Source: Palsa-744 sp036498265 (GTDB taxonomy: Bacteria; Actinomycetota; Thermoleophilia; Solirubrobacterales; Solirubrobacteraceae). From it: a stretch of DNA of 64,000 bases. Shown here piece by piece: positions 55,837 through 62,634 of the stretch. Within the stretch, counting starts at the first letter, position 1, and the number at the start of each line of letters is the position of its first letter. The stretch spans positions 195,096-259,095 of the forward strand of contig DASYFT010000018.1 of assembly GCA_036498265.1 (NCBI GenBank). Direction: 5' to 3'. The position numbers and the translations under genes are program-made. The notes beneath the pieces were generated by a model, which was not told where the DNA came from, searched no databases, and saw only the letters and a list, made by a program, of their open reading frames with translations.

Positions 55837-56972
55837 GAGCCCGTCTCCCTCACGATCACCGCATCCGCCGGATCCCAGCCGATCTCGATCGTGTCACCCG
55901 TCGACACGGCGGCGCTGTTGCTCCGCACCATCAGGCGCTGGCCGCCGATGTCGGCCATCACCTCTCGCTCGTGCCCCAGGAACAGGATGTCGCCGACGGT
56001 CGCCGTGTAGTGGTTGCCCAGCCCACGGCTGCCCTCGCCGACCACGATCGCCTCAGGCCGCACGCTCAGCACGAACCGGGCCTCATCCGGCTCCTCGGGG
56101 AGCGCAAGGCGCATCGAGCCGGCGTGGCCGGCCAGGCCGCCGGCATGCATGCAATCGAGCAGGTTGGTCTTGCCGATGAAGCCCGCAACGAACGAGGTTG
56201 CGGGCCGGTCGTAGATCTCCATCGGCGTCGCCACCTGCTCGATGCGCCCGCCGTTCATCACGGCCAGGCGGTCGCTCATCGCCAGCGCCTCCCCCTGGTC
56301 GTGGGTCACGTAGATGAAGGTGATCCCGACCTGGCGCTGCAGGTGCTTGAGAACGAGCAGCATGCTCTCGCGCAGCTTCAGGTCCAGCGCGCCGAGCGGC
56401 TCGTCGAGGAGCAGCAGGCGGGGGCGGCCGATCAGCGCGCGGGCAAGTGCCACCCGCTGGCGCTGGCCTCCGGAGAGCTGATGCGGCAGGCGCTTCTCGA
56501 AGCCGGTCATCGACACGCGCTCGAGGGCTTCCTCCACGCGCGGCTCGATCTCGCGCCTCGGAACCCCCGCCATCTTCAGCGGATAGGCGACGTTGGCCTG
56601 CACCTTCATGTGGGGGAACAGCGCGTAGTTCTGAAAGACCGTGTTGACGTCGCGCCGGAACGGAGGCACGCCGGTGGCATCGGCGCCGTCGAGCAGCACG
56701 CTGCCCGAGGTGGGCTGCTCGAACCCGGCGATCATCCGCAGCGTGGTCGTCTTGCCGCTGCCGCTCGAGCCGAGGATCGAGAAGAATTCGCCCTCGTGGA
56801 TCTCGAGATCCATGTCTGCGACGGCGGCTTCGTCGCTGCCGGGGTAGACCTTCGAGACGCCGCGCAGCTCGACCACGTTGGTCCGGCTGCGGGGGGCGTC
56901 CCCAACCTCGACCCGCTCCGGTGCCCGGGTTGCGGTGCTCACGTCGCTGGACTCCTTTTTCGCCGTTGCCAT
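55809..56972 (-). CDS. ABC transporter ATP-binding protein, PotA-type
   Basis: A 387-residue ATPase. It has Walker A in ILGSSGSGKTTTLRM, the Q-loop FQNYALFPHM, the signature LSGGQRQRVALARAL, Walker B in LLLLDEPLGALD, the H-loop YVTHDQGEAL and a C-terminal TOBE domain (VRPEAIVVGEGS onward). It energises the two permeases. An N-terminal extension of about 30 residues (KKESSDVSTATRAPERVE) precedes the fold. It follows the Gfo/Idh gene by 7 nt and overlaps PotB by 28 nt. The polyamine-type label describes the family; the true substrate is likely the cluster's polyol or acid. Confidence 0.94.
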   Translation of the reverse strand: MATAKKESSDVSTATRAPERVEVGDAPRSRTNVVELRGVSKVYPGSDEAAVADMDLEIHEGEFFSILGSSGSGKTTTLRMIAGFEQPTSGSVLLDGADATGVPPFRRDVNTVFQNYALFPHMKVQANVAYPLKMAGVPRREIEPRVEEALERVSMTGFEKRLPHQLSGGQRQRVALARALIGRPRLLLLDEPLGALDLKLRESMLLVLKHLQRQVGITFIYVTHDQGEALAMSDRLAVMNGGRIEQVATPMEIYDRPATSFVAGFIGKTNLLDCMHAGGLAGHAGSMRLALPEEPDEARFVLSVRPEAIVVGEGSRGLGNHYTATVGDILFLGHEREVMADIGGQRLMVRSNSAAVSTGDTIEIGWDPADAVIVRETGSWRPQQQGT

Positions 56973-56979
56973 CAGTGCC

Positions 56980-57969
56980 TCATCGCTGATCGGGTATCGC
57001 CGCGGCGAGCAGCCGCTCGATCGTCGTCAGGTTCTGAAGCGTCTCCTCCGCCGAGATCTCGGGGACTCCCTCTCCGAGCACCGCGGCGCAGATGTTTTCG
57101 ATCTCGAGCTGGTAGACGCCATGACCCGGCGTGGGCACGATCCGGCGGCCGTCCGGCGTTTCGAGCTCGATGCTCGTCGGCTCCAGGTGCGCGTACCACG
57201 GCGTCGCCACGCGCGCCGTGCCGCGGCTGCACAGCGCCTCGACGCCCGTGCTCAACGTGCTCGCCATGCCGCAGTCGAAATGCGCGAGTCCCCCGGAGCC
57301 GTACCTGAGGTTCCCGGCGAACACCTCGTCGACCCCCGAGTCCGAGTAGCGAGCGATCGCGGAGACGGAGTCCGGCTCTTCTCCGAAGATGAAGTTGGCG
57401 AGGCTGACGCAGTAGCAGCCGACGTCGCGGAGCGCGCCCCCGGCGAGCTCCGGGACGTAGCGGATGTCGCTCGCCGGATCGTCCACCTGGAAGTGAAACC
57501 ACATCCGCAGCACCCTTAGCTCGCCGAGCTCGCCGCTGCGGAGGATGTCCCGTAGCTGCTTGGTCTTGGGGTGATGCCGGTACATGAAGGCCTCCATCAG
57601 CTGCAGCCCGCGCTCACGGGCCAGCGCGAACAGGGCGCGAGCCTCCTTGGTGCTGGGTGTCATCGGCTTCTCGCAGAGAACGTGCTTGCCGCTCTCGAGC
57701 GCTGCGCGGGTCCACTCGGCATGCAGCGCGTTGGGCAGCGGGATGTAGACGCAGTCGATCCCGGGGTCGCCGAGCAGCTCCTCGTAGGAGCCGTAGGCGG
57801 TGGGTATCGCATGGGCGGCGGCGAACGACTCCGCGCGTGAGAGCTCACGGCTCGCGACCGCGGCGACCTCCGCCACCTCTGCATCACGGAACGCCGGCAT
57901 CAGCTCCTCGACGATGCGAGCTGGCGAAAGAATGCCCCACCTCAGCGTCCTCGTTGCCGTGGCGCTCAT
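56980..57969 (-). CDS. Gfo/Idh/MocA-family oxidoreductase
   Basis: A 329-residue NAD(P)-dependent oxidoreductase of the glucose-fructose oxidoreductase/inositol dehydrogenase family. The N-terminal Rossmann start is WGILSPARIVEELMPAF. The active-site Lys lies in VLCEKPMTPSTKEA, and the C-terminal substrate domain includes WFHFQVDDPASDIRY and ELAGGALRDVGCYC. In the proposed pathway it could perform the first oxidation (inositol 2-dehydrogenase-like). It lies 3 nt after the Tm-1-like gene and 7 nt before the ATPase. Alternative substrates among sugars and sugar acids are possible. Confidence 0.9.
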   Translation of the reverse strand: MSATATRTLRWGILSPARIVEELMPAFRDAEVAEVAAVASRELSRAESFAAAHAIPTAYGSYEELLGDPGIDCVYIPLPNALHAEWTRAALESGKHVLCEKPMTPSTKEARALFALARERGLQLMEAFMYRHHPKTKQLRDILRSGELGELRVLRMWFHFQVDDPASDIRYVPELAGGALRDVGCYCVSLANFIFGEEPDSVSAIARYSDSGVDEVFAGNLRYGSGGLAHFDCGMASTLSTGVEALCSRGTARVATPWYAHLEPTSIELETPDGRRIVPTPGHGVYQLEIENICAAVLGEGVPEISAEETLQNLTTIERLLAAAIPDQR

Positions 57970-57972
57970 CCG

Positions 57973-59313
57973 TCAGGCCCTCTCCTGCTGCGCCGCGCCA
58001 TCGATCGCCGGCGTGGCGTGCGAGCGCGTCTCGTGGATCAGAGCGAGCAGCTCCTCCACCGCCGTGTCGGCGAAGACGCCGTCGTTGATGTGCGCGGGCA
58101 GCACCTCGACCTTCACATCAGGACGCGTGTCTCTCTGGAGGCTCTCGATGAAGGCGCCGTCGGCCTCCGGGTCCCAGAACGGACCACCAGGCGAGTCGGG
58201 GATCGAGAAGCCGCCGCTCGGTATCAGGATCGAAGTGGGGCCGCGCGCCCCGTTCGCCTTCTTGGCGAAGATCGAGCCGAGCTCCGCCATCTCGGCGGCT
58301 GTGAGGCGGACGAGCGTCAACTCCGGGTTGTGATGGAACATCGTGCGGCCCGGGAATTCGCGCTCGGCGTCCTCCCAGTTGCCGGCCGTGATGAAGTCGA
58401 CGCAACCCGGGACCAGGACCTGCGGGATGCCGAGCTTCCCGGCGCCCTCCATGCGCGTGGGTGTGGTCTGCATCAGGCCACCGACCAGTCCGGCGCCGAG
58501 CTCCGTTGTGGTGAAGTCGAGGACAGCGGCGGCGCGGCCGGCCGAGACGAGATCCTCTAGAGCTCTTCCACCGACGCCGTTGGCGTGGAACGTGACGACC
58601 GCATAGCCCTCCGCTTCGAGCCGCAGGCGCCCATGATCCATCGCAGTGGTGGTGTTGCCGTTCATCGAGACGGCCACCGTGGGCCGTGACCTGCCATCGA
58701 CGGGCTGCACCGCGCCTGCCACGCACATGCGTGCGGCGCCGACGATGTAGCCGGCGGCTGTGCGGCACACCTTTTCGGTGATCTCGTTGAGACCCGCGAT
58801 GTCGGCCACGGAGTGCATGACCGCCACGTCCCGCACGCCCACGTACGGCTCGAATTGGCGCCGGCCCGAGGCGAGGGGCGTGACGACGAGCTTCGGGAAC
58901 CCGACGGGCAGCGCCTGAAAGGCGGGGCCGGCCACGTGGGCGCCGGCACCGCCGATGCAGATCGCGCCGTCCGCCCGCCCCGAGGCGACCAGCGCCTCCG
59001 TCGTCTCGCGAACCCCGTCGCGCATCTTCTCGACCGCCTCGCCACGGGGCAGCTCGGCGATCTCCTCGAGCGTGGTGCCCGATGCGCGGGCGACCTGCGC
59101 GCTGCTGATCAGCGGAAAGCCCGACTCGGCAGGCCTGCCGCTGACGGAGGAGTCGAGCAGTATCGGCATGCCTCCCGCCTCGACAATCGCGTCCGCCAAG
59201 AAGCCGATCTCCTCACCCTTTGTGTCGAGCGTGCCGATCACGAGGATCCCAGGAAGTAAGTCCCCGGAACGTTCGGAAAGTCGAACAAAGTCGCTGATCT
59301 CATCCCTCTCCAC
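57973..59313 (-). CDS. Tm-1-like ATP-binding / UPF0261 family protein
   Basis: A 446-residue protein of the UPF0261/Tm-1-like family. It has LVIGTLDTKGEEIGFLADAI, ICIGGAGAHVAGPAFQALP, AVSMNGNTTTAMDHGRLRLE, VPGCVDFITAGNW and ILIPSGGFSIPDSPGGPFWDP. Members often sit beside sugar or polyol catabolic genes and are thought to bind nucleotide, but the reaction is unknown. The frame opens with GTG 59313, exactly where promoter C would start the mRNA, so it may be leaderless. Family members usually begin close to LVIGTLDT, so a downstream GTG is possible. The upstream operator C lies in the first codons. Confidence 0.85.
   Translation of the reverse strand: MERDEISDFVRLSERSGDLLPGILVIGTLDTKGEEIGFLADAIVEAGGMPILLDSSVSGRPAESGFPLISSAQVARASGTTLEEIAELPRGEAVEKMRDGVRETTEALVASGRADGAICIGGAGAHVAGPAFQALPVGFPKLVVTPLASGRRQFEPYVGVRDVAVMHSVADIAGLNEITEKVCRTAAGYIVGAARMCVAGAVQPVDGRSRPTVAVSMNGNTTTAMDHGRLRLEAEGYAVVTFHANGVGGRALEDLVSAGRAAAVLDFTTTELGAGLVGGLMQTTPTRMEGAGKLGIPQVLVPGCVDFITAGNWEDAEREFPGRTMFHHNPELTLVRLTAAEMAELGSIFAKKANGARGPTSILIPSGGFSIPDSPGGPFWDPEADGAFIESLQRDTRPDVKVEVLPAHINDGVFADTAVEELLALIHETRSHATPAIDGAAQQERA
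59271..59286. promoter_or_regulatory. Cluster operator C (GTTCG-N6-CGAAC)
   Basis: GTTCGGAAAGTCGAAC is a perfect 5-bp-arm dyad. It lies 34 nt downstream of the TACGGT -10 of promoter C, inside the 5' end of the Tm-1-like frame. Confidence 0.75.
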
Positions 59314-59320
59314 CGGTGAG

Positions 59321-59350
59321 ACCGTACGCTATCTGCATCGAGGGCGTCAA
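59321..59350 (-). promoter_or_regulatory. Cluster promoter C (TTGACG-N18-TACGGT)
   Basis: On the minus strand, TTGACG (59350-59345) and TACGGT (59326-59321) are separated by 18 nt. The predicted start point coincides with the GTG at 59313. It should drive the Tm-1-like, Gfo/Idh and transporter operon. Confidence 0.7.
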
Positions 59351-59417
59351 GTCAACGGCTGAATCGAAACTACGGTCCGCGGGACGGTCGGCGGGCTTAG
59401 AGGGCGATCGGGCACCT

Positions 59418-59699
59418 CTAGAGCTCGTAGTCGGCCACGACGATCGACGATGTCGTGCGGCGCATGCGCTCGAGCACGGGCTGGTGAGCTGGGTGCGCCC
59501 GGTAGCGTGCGAGCGCGTCACGATCGTCCACGTCCACGCAGAGGGCGGCATCGAGGTCCGCCTCGTTGAGGAGTCGACCGCAGCTGAGCTCCCGGATCTC
59601 CGCGATGTCCCCCGGAAGGCCGCGGAGCTCGTCGAGGATCTGATCGAGCTCGTCCTCGTGTCCGGGCGACATCGACCATGCGACCAGGTGGCGCACCAT
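59418..59699 (-). CDS. Dabb (stress-responsive alpha/beta-barrel) family protein
   Basis: A 93-residue single-domain protein starting MVRHLVAWSMSPGHEDELDQ, with LRGLPGDIAEIRELSCGRLL and ALARYRAHPAHQPVLERM. The pattern V-R-H-x-V-x-W at the start and YRAHPAHQ in the middle is typical of Dabb-domain proteins, which form dimeric alpha+beta barrels. Functions in the family include stress proteins and ring-cleaving or cyclising enzymes. Here it stands alone upstream of the catabolic cluster and may or may not belong to it. Confidence 0.85.
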   Translation of the reverse strand: MVRHLVAWSMSPGHEDELDQILDELRGLPGDIAEIRELSCGRLLNEADLDAALCVDVDDRDALARYRAHPAHQPVLERMRRTTSSIVVADYEL

Positions 59700-59860
59700 C
59701 AGGCCAGCTCGCGTAGGGTCCGGTTGGTCGCACGGTTCGGCCCCGCGGTTCGCTTCCGCGTGCTCGCGCCACGAGGCTGTACGGTCTCAAGGGTCACTTT
59801 GCGGAAGGATCCTTGCAGATACACGGCTCCGGCGTGGCCGGTCGCCTGGTTCGGCGATGA

Positions 59861-60598
59861 GTGTTCGCCGTGGCCGGACAGTGCTCGCCTGGCGGCGGCT
59901 GCCCGGTGCTAGAAGGCTTCGATCCGGACCTGCTTCTGGCGCTCAACCTCGCCGGTGTCTTCGCATTCGGCCTGAGTGGCGCGTTGGCTGGTGCGCGAGC
60001 GGGACTGGATCTGTTGGGCGTGCTCGTGCTGGCCGGCGTGGTGGGTCTCGCCGGCGGCATCATCCGCGACGTTCTGACGGGGATCCGGCCGGACGCGCTG
60101 CGTGACTGGCGGTTCCTCGCCGCAGCCGGCGCAGCGGCGGCGATCGTGATCCTTGCGCACCCGACGGTCGAACGTCTGCGCAGGCCAATCGACGTGATGG
60201 ACGCCGCAGGGCTCTCGCTCTTCTGCGTCACCGGAGCCGTGGCCGGGCGCACGCACGGCTTCGGTGCCGCCGAGGCCGTGGTGCTCGGGGCGATAAGCGG
60301 GGTCGGCGGCGGCATCATGCGCGACGTCCTGCTGGGCCGGGTTCCGGTCGTCTTGCGCCGCGGCCTCTACGCGGTCCCGGCGCTGATCGGCGCGGCGATC
60401 GTCGTGGTGGCCTTTGAAGCCGGCGAGCACGGGGTGCTCTTCCCCGTGCTCGCTGCCATCGCGTGCTTTGCCCTACGGATCGCAGGTCTCCTGTACGGGA
60501 TCGATCTCCCGAGCGCAGCGTCGGTCGCAGCGCGGGTCTCGCCGGGCGAGATGCCGCGAGCGCGCGAGGCACCCCCCGGGGACGCGAGCGCTCGCTAG
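59861..60598 (+). CDS. TRIC/UPF0126-type trimeric cation channel family protein
   Basis: A 245-residue membrane protein made of two repeated three-helix halves, each with a glycine-rich bend. Half 1 has LALNLAGVFAFGLSGALAG and VGLAGGIIRDVLTGIRPDAL. Half 2 has FCVTGAVAGRTHGFGAAEAV and SGVGGGIMRDVLLGRVPVVL. The paired GGGI(M/I)RDVL motifs define the bacterial TRIC/UPF0126 (YadS-like) family, thought to be monovalent cation channels. The C-terminal about 25 residues are soluble. The start is uncertain: GTG 59861 is used, but the first helix begins about 30 residues later. Confidence 0.88.
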   Translation: MFAVAGQCSPGGGCPVLEGFDPDLLLALNLAGVFAFGLSGALAGARAGLDLLGVLVLAGVVGLAGGIIRDVLTGIRPDALRDWRFLAAAGAAAAIVILAHPTVERLRRPIDVMDAAGLSLFCVTGAVAGRTHGFGAAEAVVLGAISGVGGGIMRDVLLGRVPVVLRRGLYAVPALIGAAIVVVAFEAGEHGVLFPVLAAIACFALRIAGLLYGIDLPSAASVAARVSPGEMPRAREAPPGDASAR

Positions 60599-60639
60599 CC
60601 GAGCGGCGCTGGTTCTCCCGCGTTCAGCTCCGCTTGCGC

Positions 60640-62436
60640 TCAGCGACCGTGCGGGACGTAGTCCTCGACCAGATCCCGCAAGGTCTGACGGATGATCGCG
60701 GCTCGGTCGGGGTCGCCCTTCAGCAGCGCTCGCGTCATGGCGGCCGCCTGTTCGGCAGTTATGTGCGGCGGTAGCGGCGGCACGTTCGTGTCGACCAGCG
60801 CCTCGAGCACGAAAGGCCGCTCCGCTTGCAGCGCCTTGGCGCACGCGCCGGCCATCTCATCGGCCCGCTCCACCCTGACGCCGTCGAGCCCCAGCAGCTC
60901 GGCCCACCGCGCATACTGGACGTCTGGCAGCTCCTGGGATGCCTCATAGCGGATGTCGCCCACCATCGCTCGCTGCTCCCACGTGACGTAGCTGAGGTCT
61001 CGGTTGTTGAGAATCACGACCACGACCCGGGGGTCCGACCACTGTTTCCAGTACTTGGCGACGGTGATCAGCTCGTTGACGCCGTCCATCTGCATCGCCC
61101 CGTCGCCGATCAGCGCGACACACGGCCGATCTGGGTGCGCGAACTTCGCCGCGATCGCGTAGGGGATGGCGGAGCCCATCGTCGCGAGCGTGCCGGACGT
61201 GGAGCCGAACATGCCATCGCGCAGCTTGATGTCGCGCGCGTACCAACCCGTCGCGGTCCCGCAGTCGCAGGTGATCATCACGCGATCGGGCAGCCGGGCG
61301 GAGAGCTCCCAGAAGACCCGCTGACCGTTGATCGGGTCAGCCTCGTTCATCGCCCGAGCCTCGACGATCTTCCACCAGTCCATCACCCACGCTTCGATCT
61401 GCTCGCGCCAGCCGTTCTCGGGCTTCGGCTCGAGGAGGGGCGTGAGCGCCCTCAGGGTCGCGCCGCTGTCGCCAGGGAGGTTCACCTCATTCGGATAGCG
61501 GATGCCGAGCATCCGCGGGTCGATATCGATCTGGATCCCACGGGCTCGGCCCTCCTCGGGGAGGAACTCGCTGTAGGGCATGTTCGAGCCGATCGTCAGC
61601 AACGTGTCGCAGCGCTGCATCATCTGCCAGGACGGCTTCGTGCCGAGCATCCCGATCGCCCCGGTGACGTAGGGCAGCGTGTCCGGGAGGACCGCCTTGC
61701 CGAGCAGCGCCTTGGCGACACCGGCCTGCACGGTGCCGGCCACATCCTCGACCTCGGTCCTTGCCCCGAGCGCACCCTGGCCGACGAGGATCGCCACCCT
61801 CTCGCCTTCGTTCAAGACCTCGGCCGCCTGCTCCAGATCTGCGCGGGACGGCGTCTCGTGTCGCTCTGCCATCCCCAACCCGGAATGGACGAAACCGTGC
61901 TTGTGCGGAGGGTTCGATGCCGCGTCAGCCGGTTCCTCCTGAAGGTCGTTCGGCACGATCACGCACGTCACCGTCCGCTCGGCGATCGCGATCCGTATCG
62001 CTCGGTCGATCAGATGACGGACCTGCGCCGGGTGCGCAGCCAGGTGGACGTACTCGTGCGCGACGTCCTTGAACAGCGACACCAGATCGATCTCCTGCAT
62101 GTAGCTCGATCCGATCACGCTTCGCGGCTGATGACCCACGATTGCCATCACCGGCTGGTGGTCGAGCTTGGCGTCATACAGGCCATTGAGCAGGTGCACG
62201 GCGCCCGGACCGGAGGTTGCGAGGCACACACCGACCGGGCCTCCGCCGTACTTCGCGTGGGCGCACGCCGCGAAGGCGGCACTCTCCTCGTGGCGCATCT
62301 GCAGGAAGTCGATCTTCCCCAGGCGCCTGAGGCCGGCCGTGATCCCGTTGATCCCGTCGCCGGGGTACCCGTAGATCCGCTCGACACCCCACTCGTGGAG
62401 GCGACGAGCCACGAAGTCACCTACGGTCTGGCTCAC
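60640..62436 (-). CDS. Thiamine-pyrophosphate-dependent enzyme (pyruvate oxidase/acetolactate synthase-like), copy 2
   Basis: A 598-residue paralogue of the 24636-26417 enzyme. It has YGYPGDGINGITAGL, the catalytic Glu in MRHEESAAFAACAHAKYG, LATSGPGAVHLLNGLYDAKL, the central domain VAILVGQGALGARTEVEDVA, and the TPP motif LIGDGAMQMDGVNEL with NNRDLSYVTWEQ. Length and spacing equal copy 1. GTG 62436 is preceded by AAGGAG at 6 nt. Unlike copy 1 it is not in an operon; its neighbours are a convergent channel gene and a Tim44-domain gene. Acting on pyruvate is the family default, not something the sequence proves. Confidence 0.93.
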   Translation of the reverse strand: MSQTVGDFVARRLHEWGVERIYGYPGDGINGITAGLRRLGKIDFLQMRHEESAAFAACAHAKYGGGPVGVCLATSGPGAVHLLNGLYDAKLDHQPVMAIVGHQPRSVIGSSYMQEIDLVSLFKDVAHEYVHLAAHPAQVRHLIDRAIRIAIAERTVTCVIVPNDLQEEPADAASNPPHKHGFVHSGLGMAERHETPSRADLEQAAEVLNEGERVAILVGQGALGARTEVEDVAGTVQAGVAKALLGKAVLPDTLPYVTGAIGMLGTKPSWQMMQRCDTLLTIGSNMPYSEFLPEEGRARGIQIDIDPRMLGIRYPNEVNLPGDSGATLRALTPLLEPKPENGWREQIEAWVMDWWKIVEARAMNEADPINGQRVFWELSARLPDRVMITCDCGTATGWYARDIKLRDGMFGSTSGTLATMGSAIPYAIAAKFAHPDRPCVALIGDGAMQMDGVNELITVAKYWKQWSDPRVVVVILNNRDLSYVTWEQRAMVGDIRYEASQELPDVQYARWAELLGLDGVRVERADEMAGACAKALQAERPFVLEALVDTNVPPLPPHITAEQAAAMTRALLKGDPDRAAIIRQTLRDLVEDYVPHGR

Positions 62437-62634
62437 TGCTGCTCCTTGCGGTGGCTTGCACGGTCAACGCTAGGACGGAGCAGCGTCGAGGCAACAGAGC
62501 GGCGCACCGCGGCCATCCAGCCGCCTGCGATGGGCCGATCGGCAATCAAGATTGAATGGGGTCCCCGGCAGGGACGTGCTGGCGTCGAGCGCGACCCGTC
62601 GCCGACGGGTCGCGCCGATCCGCTGAGGTGGCTG

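Noticed and set aside
59780..59785. A fourth TACGGT upstream of the TRIC-type gene as another member of the cluster regulon
   Set aside because: No TTGAC-like box lies 16-19 nt upstream and no GTTCG-N6-CGAAC dyad lies about 35 nt downstream.
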